64,000 nt of DNA from Vibrio bathopelagicus (lineage in GTDB: Bacteria; Pseudomonadota; Gammaproteobacteria; Enterobacterales; Vibrionaceae): positions 1,612,001 to 1,676,000 of the forward strand of contig NZ_CP062500.1 in NCBI RefSeq assembly GCF_014879975.1, written 5' to 3'. The notes beneath the pieces are model-generated. The model did no database searches and was not told the origin of the DNA. It worked only from the letters and a program-made list of their open reading frames with translations. The position numbers and the translations under genes are program-made. The first letter of the stretch is position 1, and each line of letters opens with the position of its first letter. Below, piece after piece: positions 1 through 7,618 of the stretch.

Positions 1-565
1 CTTTGACGAAGAAATCGAGGTCATTCAATTCTAAATGGCTGAAATGTACTTCTGGGTCGCCAGTACTTAAAGAAATCTGAACAACCGCAGAACTTTGATT
101 GGCCGATTTCGGTCTGTTAAAGCTAAATGGCGCGCTTAATGCCTTGATGTTACCCAGGTTAAACGGGGCAACTTTGAGTTCGTCAACGGTTCTAAATAGG
201 CATTCGTTTTTGGTGTTGGTGCTCGAAAACAGCGAACCTTTTGGCAAAGTACTTGATTCAATGGGGCCATCTTCGGCAAGTAATTCAAGATAAGCGACAC
301 TAGGAACCGTTTGAATATAGGAAGGGTAAAGAACACTTAAAATACCTTCAATAACCTCAGGTAGCTGCTCTGAGAGTTTCTTTTCTACCTTCGCATTCAG
401 CAGTGCGACGCCATCTAATAGACGAGCCATGCTAGGGTCTTCAATCTTACCTTGATGAATATTGAGCTTCTCAGCGTGCGTCGGGTATTCCTGACCAAAC
501 TGCCCTAATGAACGGCGCACAAAGGCCAGTTCTTGCTCGAAGTAACGCATAATAGGTTCAGTCAT
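1..565 (-). CDS. tssF: T6SS baseplate protein TssF (partial, N-terminal part)
   Basis: This is the N-terminal 188 codons of a TssF/ImpG/VasA-type protein, a component of the type VI secretion baseplate wedge. The frame stays open to the left edge of the window, so the C-terminus is missing. The translation begins MTEPIMRYFEQELAFVR and continues with a segment reading LLDGVALLNAKVEKKLSEQ and then LYPSYIQTVPSV, which is the characteristic TssF N-terminal pattern. The start at 565 overlaps the end of tssE (stop at 558) by 8 bases, the usual sign of translational coupling. It belongs to the minus-strand T6SS operon, downstream of tssE. tssG and clpV would be expected next, outside the window. Confidence 0.9.
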   Translation of the reverse strand, partial: MTEPIMRYFEQELAFVRRSLGQFGQEYPTHAEKLNIHQGKIEDPSMARLLDGVALLNAKVEKKLSEQLPEVIEGILSVLYPSYIQTVPSVAYLELLAEDGPIESSTLPKGSLFSSTNTKNECLFRTVDELKVAPFNLGNIKALSAPFSFNRPKSANQSSAVVQISLSTGDPEVHFSHLELNDLDFFVK

Positions 566-980
566 AGTTATCTTCTTCTAAAGAGGTCGTTAAGTCACTT
601 AATGCGATTTTGGAATCAAAGATAAGGTCCTGTTCACCATGGCTGGTTTTTACCTTGGCGATGATGTTGAACGAAAGCGAGTTGTCACCCTCTTTACGTT
701 CTCCAAGCTCGACAGAGATGTCATGTAATCGTGGTTCAAAGCTCTTTATCCATGTTTCTATGCGCAAGGTGAGCTGAGTCTTTTCTAAGGTCGCACTCAG
801 TAACTGAATATCTTCAATACCAAACTTCAAATTAGAACGGTTTACTTCAACCAACCTGTTATCGATATCGGTCAATGATGCCTCTGCTTCTAAGAGTTTG
901 GTGAGATGGAACTTGATGTCTTCAATCTCAGGGTCCTGATAGGGCTTTGAATCACTGATGAAGGTTTTCCAAAAGCTCAT
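558..980 (-). CDS. tssE: T6SS baseplate protein TssE (gp25-like)
   Basis: This 140-residue protein matches the size and pattern of TssE, the T6SS homologue of the phage T4 baseplate protein gp25. TssE initiates sheath polymerisation on the baseplate. The visible core includes NRSNLKFGIEDIQLLS, followed by a stretch resembling gp25 (RIETWIKSFEPRLHDISVEL). The start codon shares one base with the stop of the upstream tssC-like gene (TAATG at 978-982), and its own stop overlaps the tssF start, so the three genes are very probably co-translated. The assignment rests on family pattern and cluster position. The sequence is somewhat divergent from the best-known TssE proteins. Confidence 0.85.
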   Translation of the reverse strand: MSFWKTFISDSKPYQDPEIEDIKFHLTKLLEAEASLTDIDNRLVEVNRSNLKFGIEDIQLLSATLEKTQLTLRIETWIKSFEPRLHDISVELGERKEGDNSLSFNIIAKVKTSHGEQDLIFDSKIALSDLTTSLEEDNYD

Positions 981-2374
981 TACGCCACCTCGTTCAGGTC
1001 AGTAGTTAGAACTACTTCGCCACTGAAATAGTCGAACTGGTATTGAGGAACGATACGCAGAGTACAAGCGAAACTGCCAGCTTGAGAGCTTGACTCAGTG
1101 ACACTCACTTTGGCGAAACTTAATGGATATTTGGATAAGGTTTCTTCATTGGCGAACGAAACGTTGCTCGAGAACTTGTCAATCCAGTGCGTCAAAAACA
1201 ACTCACACTCCGTGGCGTTGTTGAAGCTACCGATCATCTCTCTTACTTGAACTTTTAGGTAATGCGCGATGCGGCAAGACATCAGTGTGGTTTGAATCTG
1301 CGTAAGGACTTTGTCATTGTCACTTTGTCCGCACTGCCAAATCGAATTGTTACCATTGAAGTAAAACTTATCGGTTAAAGGACTCTTCGCTAATGGGATA
1401 AAACCGCTCTGCGCATAGAAATTCGACAGTTGCCCGAACAAGCTAATGTCCGTTACTGGCTTTTGCAGGTGACTATCGAAATAGTGATTCGCAGGGAGAT
1501 TGATGACGGCGCCTTGAAGTTTATCGTTCCAACGAGATTTCAAAAAACCAAACCAGTTCACACGGTGAAACTCCCGCATGATAGTGGTCGCAAGCACCAT
1601 ATTGGCTAAACCCCACGAACCTTTACCTTGTTCATTGTAAATAAAGCCAGCTCGTCGGTTTCTGTAAGCATCACGAAGGCGAACTTGAGGAAGTGCCATG
1701 CCGATAAAGCGAGAGCTCGTTTTGCTACGTAAATCCTGCCACGCTTTAAAGTCGGGTCCGGAAAGGATTTTATTGATACGTTCAATGTCTGATAGCCAAT
1801 CGGCGCCGCTTTCACCAAAAAACGTGGATACTGGCGAAAACAACATAGGGCAAAGTGTCGCTTCGCCTAATTTACCTAACAGTTCTACGGTAAACAGATC
1901 GTCGTAATCAGCGTCAAAATCGATGTCCATCGAGATCGGGTGGCTAAACGTGATGCAACCAAAAGGGTGTCCACCTAAGGTATTCAGTTCGTTATTGCCG
2001 ATCTTGTTATATAAGTCACTGGATTTGGTTGAATAGGCTTGATTGACGTCACTAGAGATCTCAGCCCAATTCATATCGAGCAGCTTCACATGAGCTCTTT
2101 GATAGCTGATGGGGAGGGAAACAAGCTGTTGAAGGCTTAGCCAGTTACGCTCTAGCTTTTGAAACTCTGGTTCATGCAAGACTTCATCAAGCTGCAAGCT
2201 GAGCTTAGTATCGATTGTTGATATAAGTGTTGATATCAATGAAATTAGTGAGGATTTAGAGTTTAAGGAGTGTTTGTCTAGCTCAGATAACAGAGATAAA
2301 GCCTCTTTCATAAAGGTATTATCTGTGTCATCTAATTGGTTGAATTTGTTTTGCCATTCTGTATTTAACTTCAT
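980..2374 (-). CDS. Second TssC-family protein (ImpD-like)
   Basis: This 464-residue protein belongs to the same family as the sheath protein TssC encoded immediately upstream. Shared landmarks are the N-terminal stretch with DTKLSLQLDEVLHEPEFQKLE, the GGHPFGCITF segment and a conserved SCRIAHYLKVQVREMIGS segment near the C-terminus. Clusters with two tandem TssC-type genes (ImpC and ImpD in the rhizobial imp locus) are known; the second copy is less conserved and its role is poorly defined. No Shine-Dalgarno sequence is visible before the ATG. Instead a 7-bp GC-rich hairpin (2386-2403) occupies the 38-bp gap after tssC. The stop overlaps the tssE start by one base. It could be a minor sheath or baseplate-associated subunit (inference). 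Confidence 0.8.
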   Translation of the reverse strand: MKLNTEWQNKFNQLDDTDNTFMKEALSLLSELDKHSLNSKSSLISLISTLISTIDTKLSLQLDEVLHEPEFQKLERNWLSLQQLVSLPISYQRAHVKLLDMNWAEISSDVNQAYSTKSSDLYNKIGNNELNTLGGHPFGCITFSHPISMDIDFDADYDDLFTVELLGKLGEATLCPMLFSPVSTFFGESGADWLSDIERINKILSGPDFKAWQDLRSKTSSRFIGMALPQVRLRDAYRNRRAGFIYNEQGKGSWGLANMVLATTIMREFHRVNWFGFLKSRWNDKLQGAVINLPANHYFDSHLQKPVTDISLFGQLSNFYAQSGFIPLAKSPLTDKFYFNGNNSIWQCGQSDNDKVLTQIQTTLMSCRIAHYLKVQVREMIGSFNNATECELFLTHWIDKFSSNVSFANEETLSKYPLSFAKVSVTESSSQAGSFACTLRIVPQYQFDYFSGEVVLTTDLNEVA

Positions 2375-2385
2375 ACAAAATTTTT

Positions 2386-2403
2386 GGCCGGATTGCTCCG
2401 GCC
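2386..2403 (-). other. Intercistronic hairpin between tssC and the second tssC-like gene
   Basis: Seven-base arms GGCCGGA and TCCGGCC flank a four-base loop. The hairpin sits 9 bases beyond the tssC stop and 11 bases before the ATG of the next gene. In the direction of transcription it is followed by A-rich rather than U-rich sequence, so a classical terminator is not supported. It could stabilise the upstream mRNA or lower expression of the downstream gene. No ribosome-binding site is visible between the hairpin and the ATG. Confidence 0.55.
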
Positions 2404-2412
2404 AAATCCATA

Positions 2413-3891
2413 TTAGCCTGGAATCTTCGCAACCATTCGAACTGAGGTAGTCAGTTCTTCAAGTTGTAACCAAGGTCTTAAATGAGCGACTGCTGAGTAG
2501 GCACCCGGCTTACCAGGTTGCTCGACCACTTCAATGCGAGATTCACAAAGAGGGGTTTTTGCACGTTGCTCATTACCAATTGCACCAGCGTTGGTGTATT
2601 GGTCGATCCATAGTTGTAGCTCTCGTTTAATATCCGGAGCTTCAAGGTTCGAGCCCAATTTGTCTCGACCCATTACTTTTAGGTAGTGGGCGATACGGCT
2701 ACTCGCCATGATGTAAGGCAGGCGGGCAGAAATTGCAGCGTTTGCTGTTGCATCTGGGTCAGTGAAGGTTTTAGGCTTCTGAGTTGTTTGACCGCCAATG
2801 AATACTGCGTAGTTAGAGCTCTTGTAGTGAACCAAAGGAAGGAAACCAAGGTCAGAAAGCTCTTTCTCGCGCTCATCTGTTAGGTTAACTTCTGTTGGAC
2901 ACTGCTGAAGTAGATCGCCAGCTTCAGACTTGTAAGTTAGGTTCGGAAGGTTTTCGACCTTACCACCGTTATCAAGTCCGCGAATGGAAGTACACCAGCC
3001 AGAAGCGGTATAAGCTTGAGTCATTTTAAGACCCAAATCATACGCTGCATTTGACCAAACTAACTGATCATTGCTGGTTGGATTAGGGTTGCCATCCATA
3101 TCAGTGCCAAGTTCTTCATAAGAGAACACATCCGTACTTAGACCTTTGTCACCATAAGGCAGACGGGCCAGAGTTCGAGGCAGTGTTAGCGTTACGTAAC
3201 GTGCATCATCACTCTCACGGAATGAATTCCATGCTGCGTAAGCAGGAGAGTCGAAACCAGCGGCTACCGGCTTACCTTCAGAGAAAGTTTGGAAGTCGTT
3301 AAACTCGAACATCTCAGCATTTGCAGCAGCAATGAACGGTGCATGACACGCTGCAGCAACTTCACCCATGTAGCGAAGTAGGGCAACATCTTCATCTTTA
3401 GCGCTAAACTCGTAGTCGCCAATGAATGTACCGTAAGGTTCACCACCAGCAGTACCGAATTCGCCTTGGTAAACCGCATTGAATAGTGGGCTACGGTCAA
3501 TCGCAGGTGCATCTTCGAATTGATCAAGCAGCTCTTCTTGAGTGTAATCGACCATTTTGATCTTAAGATCACGGCCAAGTTCGCTCTCTTTTACGAGTTT
3601 TTGTAGACCACGCCAAGAACCTTCAAGCTTTTGTAGGTCTTTCTGTTGCATGACTTCAGATAACTGTTGAGACAGTTTGTTGTCAATCTCAGAGATAGCG
3701 TTTTCAATGGTTTTTGTAACGTTCTTATCCCACGTCACCGTGCCCGAAAGTGCTTGCTCTGTCAGTACAGAAAACAGTTCTTTCGTTGTGTCAGCGGGTG
3801 TTTGAGTGGTTGCTTCAATCGCACGGTCTAGGAAGCTCAGTGAGCCTTCCGCCGCCTCCGGTTGCGCTTGATTCTCAGTTTCAGTACTCAT
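2413..3891 (-). CDS. tssC: T6SS contractile sheath large subunit TssC (VipB/ImpC)
   Basis: This 492-residue protein is the canonical TssC/VipB/ImpC subunit, which co-assembles with TssB into the contractile sheath around the Hcp tube. Family landmarks are the N-terminal region ending in ISEIDNKLSQQLSEVMQQ, the GGEPYGTFIGDYEF segment in the first third, and SSRIAHYLKVMGRDKLGS near the C-terminus. The length is typical. The ATG overlaps the stop of tssB by one base (TAATG), as in most T6SS loci, so TssB and TssC are coupled. A paralogue follows directly downstream. Confidence 0.96.
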   Translation of the reverse strand: MSTETENQAQPEAAEGSLSFLDRAIEATTQTPADTTKELFSVLTEQALSGTVTWDKNVTKTIENAISEIDNKLSQQLSEVMQQKDLQKLEGSWRGLQKLVKESELGRDLKIKMVDYTQEELLDQFEDAPAIDRSPLFNAVYQGEFGTAGGEPYGTFIGDYEFSAKDEDVALLRYMGEVAAACHAPFIAAANAEMFEFNDFQTFSEGKPVAAGFDSPAYAAWNSFRESDDARYVTLTLPRTLARLPYGDKGLSTDVFSYEELGTDMDGNPNPTSNDQLVWSNAAYDLGLKMTQAYTASGWCTSIRGLDNGGKVENLPNLTYKSEAGDLLQQCPTEVNLTDEREKELSDLGFLPLVHYKSSNYAVFIGGQTTQKPKTFTDPDATANAAISARLPYIMASSRIAHYLKVMGRDKLGSNLEAPDIKRELQLWIDQYTNAGAIGNEQRAKTPLCESRIEVVEQPGKPGAYSAVAHLRPWLQLEELTTSVRMVAKIPG

Positions 3892-4394
3892 TACTCAGCT
3901 CCTTCTTCTTTAATACCAAGCTCATCAGAAAGAGCATTAATCGTATCTGCACTTTGTAGAACTTCTTTAAGTAGCTTTTCTAGGTCGCGAGAACGATCGG
4001 CTTTAGAAAGCAGTACCTTCAGTTGATTACGGGTTTCGACTAGCTTCTTAAGCGGTTCAACCTGTTCGATAATCGCTTCAGGTTCGAAATCTTTCATCGA
4101 ATTGAACTTAAGGCTCGCCGCGAATTGGCTGTCATCACCCGCAAGAACGTTATCGACTTTCAATGATAGCTCTGGGCCAACACGCTTCATTACAGTGTCG
4201 AAGTTGTCTTTATCAACGTTATAGAAGGTACGATCTTCTACTTCTTCTTTATCTTGCTTGTGGCCCGAGTAGTCACCAATAACCCCAACAACAAAAGGGA
4301 GCTCTTTGGTTTCTACAGCGCCATTAGTCTCAACGTCATAGGTAATACTTACGCGGTTCTTACTTACGCGTTTATGTTGGGAATTTAGTGCCAC
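3891..4394 (-). CDS. tssB: T6SS contractile sheath small subunit TssB (VipA/ImpB)
   Basis: This 167-residue protein is TssB/VipA/ImpB, the partner of TssC in the T6SS sheath. The N-terminal block VSITYDVETNGAVETKELPF and the following VVGVIGDYSG are diagnostic. The region around DVLAG-like residues (DNVLAGDDSQ) and a C-terminal helix also fit the family. The start is GTG at 4392-4394, supported by an AAGGAG ribosome-binding site seven bases upstream. It follows hcp by 19 bases and is coupled to tssC through a TAATG overlap. Confidence 0.96.
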   Translation of the reverse strand: MALNSQHKRVSKNRVSITYDVETNGAVETKELPFVVGVIGDYSGHKQDKEEVEDRTFYNVDKDNFDTVMKRVGPELSLKVDNVLAGDDSQFAASLKFNSMKDFEPEAIIEQVEPLKKLVETRNQLKVLLSKADRSRDLEKLLKEVLQSADTINALSDELGIKEEGAE

Positions 4395-4413
4395 GGTAAC
4401 TCTCCTTGTTTAA

Positions 4414-4935
4414 TTACTTAGCAGTCGAAGTGACTTTAGCTGTAGTAGCATCGAAGCCAACCTCAGGGCCTTTCTCGATCTTACCGCCGTCTGCTTCAAT
4501 GTAGTAAGCCTTAGAAATTTGGGTATAAGTTAGGCTGAAAGATTCGCTTGGAAGTGAACCATCGGTACCTGACATATTGTAGCTAGACATACGAGCCATT
4601 TTTAGCGTTAGAATCAGGTATGGATCAGCACCAGAACCTTCGCGGTTTGGTTTTGTCATCACGATTTCAACAGTGCGTCCTTCTGGACCCGGCGCATATA
4701 AGAATGTGGTTAGATGTGGTGTCGCACCATCACAACCACGCGTCATGTTGACTTCACCAAGAGCAACCATGCCTTGGTCCGCATTGTTTGCATTACCTAC
4801 ATCGATACCAACACCACGTACTGCACTCCAAGAAACGCTATCAAGTGCAAAGAATCCATCTTTACCCCCGATTTTTTCTACAGTTGCTGCACCTTTTGGT
4901 GTCGTACCCTCAATTCTCATAAAAATAGAAGCCAT
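4414..4935 (-). CDS. hcp: T6SS tube protein Hcp
   Basis: This is a 173-residue Hcp protein, whose hexameric rings form the inner tube propelled by the sheath. It begins MASIFMRIEG and continues with a typical Hcp core (FFALDSVSWSAVRGVG, then LTYTQISKAYY near the C-terminus). A longer frame opens upstream at 4974, but the ATG at 4935 is preferred. It has a strong AAGGAG motif six bases upstream, gives the normal Hcp N-terminus and removes an overlap with tssA. The gene lies between tssA and tssB, so it is probably expressed with the structural operon, not as an orphan hcp. Confidence 0.95.
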   Translation of the reverse strand: MASIFMRIEGTTPKGAATVEKIGGKDGFFALDSVSWSAVRGVGIDVGNANNADQGMVALGEVNMTRGCDGATPHLTTFLYAPGPEGRTVEIVMTKPNREGSGADPYLILTLKMARMSSYNMSGTDGSLPSESFSLTYTQISKAYYIEADGGKIEKGPEVGFDATTAKVTSTAK

Positions 4936-4967
4936 TACTTTCTCCTTGCTCAACGCATTAATGTGCT

Positions 4968-6428
4968 TTACCACTCAAAATCTTGCAGGCTGCTCGATGA
5001 TGAGTTGGAAGTCGATTCAGATGTTTGGTTTGTATCTGTCGTGCTATTTGAACTATCAGGAACTGGCGATACGGCTGCTGGCTCTTCAATAGTCGAGGTC
5101 GCTACCGGAGTTCTCACCGGAGCGGAAGTTGTTACAGGAACCGACTTTCCCGACAAATCAAGTTTGTCTAGGTTGTCCATTCCGGTCATTTGATTGATCT
5201 GGGCGATGACACTTTCATTGCCAACCATTTCTTGGAGTAATTCAGGAAAGCTCATGTAACCCCAACGAATAGAACGCTCAAGTAAGAAAGCGATAGGGCT
5301 ATGGGGCTCTGTTTCTTTAAAGTATTCCGCGATTTTTCTAATCTCTTGAAACGCATGGTCGCGATTCACAATGCCGTTGATGCTCGATACATTTTGTACG
5401 GTCATTTGAGTTTGAGCGGGTTGACCATGTTCTGTATGAACTGGACTGCCACTAGCAACACTCCCGTTGTCTTGATTCACGGGGTTAGCTTGCCCTGAAT
5501 ATTGGCTTGCTTCAGGTTCAGAATCTAAGTCGTTCGAAGTTAAGTTTCCTTGTTGGGATGCCAAGTGTATCGAATCGCTTTGCTGGGACGTCTTTGCACT
5601 GTTCTGTAGAACGTGGAAGTCATTATCCAAAGGCCAAGGCGCGAATTTTTCTCCAACAAGAAAATGTATCGCTTTAATCAGATCGCGTACGTTGGTCTTG
5701 ATAAAGTTGAAACTGATAACGGTTGCGCCAACGGCTTGGCATTTTTCAGCTAGGTTTTTCTCAGCAACTTCCAATTCACTATAAATACTCGCTAATTGAA
5801 AGAGTGTCTCTGGAACGCTTTGATCAAATGAACCTAACGCTGTTTCTTTAAGTTCTGCAATGTTGCCTTTACGCTCAGCTGTGAGGTAATCACCGAATGT
5901 GACACCAGCGCAAAAATCGAGCATTTGAAAGGGGATGTACACAGAGCTTGAGTCGACAGACTCACCAACCAGTTGAAGTAGGGGTTTAGCTCGGAATTCA
6001 GTTATTTCCTTTGCTTTTCCCGCATCGTCAGAAGCTTTGAGTTTAGCTTCTGGCAGCATTGGATTAAGCGTATCCCAAAATTGGTCGATGAAAAGATTCA
6101 GAGCAGGGACAGCGTTAGCAAAGTTATGAAATGGTTGTGAAGTGAAAAGTTGGCTAGTGATGTACCAACCTAATATTTCGAGGTCTTTGGATTGGGAAGT
6201 CAGTGTTTCTTCTGAGACCCTTTTCAATTCAGCCCAATTTTCTGTATTGGCGTCAACAATGGCGGGATCAGACGATGCATCAGGCGTTTCAACCAACTGT
6301 CGAAATGAAGATTGAGCGCTATTGTAAACGTTTCTCAAGCTGCGATAGGCACTTCGATCTAACTTCAAATAAGAGCCTGAAGGCTCTTCATCCGAGATTG
6401 GAACAAGTAGGTTGGCGATTTCTGTCAT
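4968..6428 (-). CDS. tssA: T6SS protein TssA (ImpA N-terminal domain)
   Basis: This protein of about 486 residues carries the ImpA-type N-terminal domain (residues 1-130, including the early PISDEEPSGSYLKLD stretch) typical of TssA, which caps and coordinates tube and sheath assembly. A low-complexity Ser/Gln/Asn linker follows. Next comes a conserved segment EPHSPIAFLLERSIRWG and a helical FPELLQEMVGNE stretch. The last 60 residues are Ser/Thr/Pro-rich. The ATG at 6428 is chosen over one two codons upstream because an AGGA motif lies five bases before it. It is the first gene of the core block, with a 219-bp non-coding stretch before it that probably contains a promoter. Confidence 0.92.
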   Translation of the reverse strand: MTEIANLLVPISDEEPSGSYLKLDRSAYRSLRNVYNSAQSSFRQLVETPDASSDPAIVDANTENWAELKRVSEETLTSQSKDLEILGWYITSQLFTSQPFHNFANAVPALNLFIDQFWDTLNPMLPEAKLKASDDAGKAKEITEFRAKPLLQLVGESVDSSSVYIPFQMLDFCAGVTFGDYLTAERKGNIAELKETALGSFDQSVPETLFQLASIYSELEVAEKNLAEKCQAVGATVISFNFIKTNVRDLIKAIHFLVGEKFAPWPLDNDFHVLQNSAKTSQQSDSIHLASQQGNLTSNDLDSEPEASQYSGQANPVNQDNGSVASGSPVHTEHGQPAQTQMTVQNVSSINGIVNRDHAFQEIRKIAEYFKETEPHSPIAFLLERSIRWGYMSFPELLQEMVGNESVIAQINQMTGMDNLDKLDLSGKSVPVTTSAPVRTPVATSTIEEPAAVSPVPDSSNSTTDTNQTSESTSNSSSSSLQDFEW

Positions 6429-6647
6429 ATACATCCTGTAAAAATCTATTTGTTATCCCGCTCGTACAAAGTGTTAATTTTGATACATATTCCTTATGTT
6501 TCGTAAACACTTGTTAACATTTATTAATTCTAGAGCTTTTTCTTGAAAAGTCTCATGCAAAATAGATATTTACTTAAAACTTTGAACTTCATCTAAGAAA
6601 GTGGACCGATGTCACGATTTTTTGAAACCCTATGAAATGTAAGGTGT

Positions 6648-6947
6648 TTAACCGCCAATCATCACGGTTGGCATGCCAAGAACAATCGTACCACCGTGAC
6701 TTGTTGTATCGCCCATACGCGCAGCGGGTTTACTCATTATGAGCACAGTGGCACTGCCTTTTATGATGCTATCTGGAGGTCCGACACAAACGCACATGTC
6801 CCCAAGCGTCGCGGCTGGCATATTACCAATGAGAACTGTTGGTACACCGGGTCCACTGATTGGCCCGCCTACATGGGGGATAGGTGGAACAGCGGGTGTC
6901 TGCATTGGGCAAACATGCATATCAGTTAATCGTGCGGCTAATGTCAT
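6648..6947 (-). CDS. PAAR-domain T6SS spike tip protein
   Basis: This 99-residue protein consists of a single PAAR domain, the sharp cap that sits on the VgrG trimer and can attach effectors. It shows the repeated Gly-Pro-rich pattern of the fold (PPIPHVGGPISGPGVPTVLI) and the metal-ligand type His and Cys residues (MHVCP, GDMCVC, TTSHGG). There is no N- or C-terminal extension, so it does not itself carry a toxin domain. A good AGGAG ribosome-binding site precedes the ATG at 6947. It is downstream of vgrG and the small unassigned gene, on the same strand. Confidence 0.93.
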   Translation of the reverse strand: MTLAARLTDMHVCPMQTPAVPPIPHVGGPISGPGVPTVLIGNMPAATLGDMCVCVGPPDSIIKGSATVLIMSKPAARMGDTTSHGGTIVLGMPTVMIGG

Positions 6948-6971
6948 CGTTCACTCCTGTCACCTGTAACT

Positions 6972-7532
6972 TTATGATTGGCTGCCTTTGGCAAGCTCGA
7001 GAGCAATACCAATGGATTTTTTATAGTACTCGTTAGTTTTATCCCAATTAGGCAAGGCCGCGGAATGGTTGATTGCGCCTGCGACTGCCTTAGAGTATAG
7101 GAACGGGTCGGGCAGAACGCTGGGTAAATCTGGTGCCACAATACTGCCAGCTCCATTCCAGAATACAGCTTGAGCCAACCATGATGGCCCACAATTCAAT
7201 TTAAGCTTGTTGGAAAAGAGCTCGCTCTTTCGTCTCTGTTCTTCTGAAGGAGACTTTACCCAAGCCTTGGCTGTTGAAATACATTGCTTTTGCATTGTAG
7301 ACCACACATCATTTCTTGCATCGAGTGTATGCGCACCCCACCAAATGGCTTCTCGAACAGGCAACCCGTGCGCAAGAAACTGAACCAAGTCGAAATAGAG
7401 TTCGTTTTCCAACAAAGCTTCAATGGAATCATTAATGTTGAGCTCTTCATCAATTAGTGCTTGTGCTTCGTCAGAGCTCGAGAACCGGTCGAGCAGTTGT
7501 CTGCCAGTCTGATATGGAATTTTCTTATACAT
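6972..7532 (-). CDS. T6SS-linked small protein of unknown function between vgrG and PAAR
   Basis: I do not firmly recognise this 186-residue protein. It resembles small T6SS-associated proteins that I believe are grouped as DUF6931, but I cannot verify that here. It has no signal peptide or membrane segment. It is mostly alpha-helical in character, with a Trp-rich centre (REAIWWGAHTLDARNDVW) and a C-terminal half containing GPSWLAQAVFWNGAGSIVAP. An AGGTAG motif lies shortly before the ATG. Its position between vgrG and the PAAR gene, 25 bases from the latter, suggests a chaperone/adaptor that loads PAAR or an effector. An effector role is not excluded, but no catalytic motif is visible. Confidence 0.75.
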   Translation of the reverse strand: MYKKIPYQTGRQLLDRFSSSDEAQALIDEELNINDSIEALLENELYFDLVQFLAHGLPVREAIWWGAHTLDARNDVWSTMQKQCISTAKAWVKSPSEEQRRKSELFSNKLKLNCGPSWLAQAVFWNGAGSIVAPDLPSVLPDPFLYSKAVAGAINHSAALPNWDKTNEYYKKSIGIALELAKGSQS

Positions 7533-7618
7533 GTTTTCGTTCTACCTGAATTTTGTCCGTGGTGACTGATGAACGTCCATCGCGATTGGATATTGATAGG
7601 TGACTTTCTTTGAACACA

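Noticed and set aside
4936..4974. Longer N-terminus for Hcp starting at 4974
   Set aside because: It would overlap tssA and lacks a ribosome-binding site. The ATG at 4935 has AAGGAG and gives the normal Hcp start.
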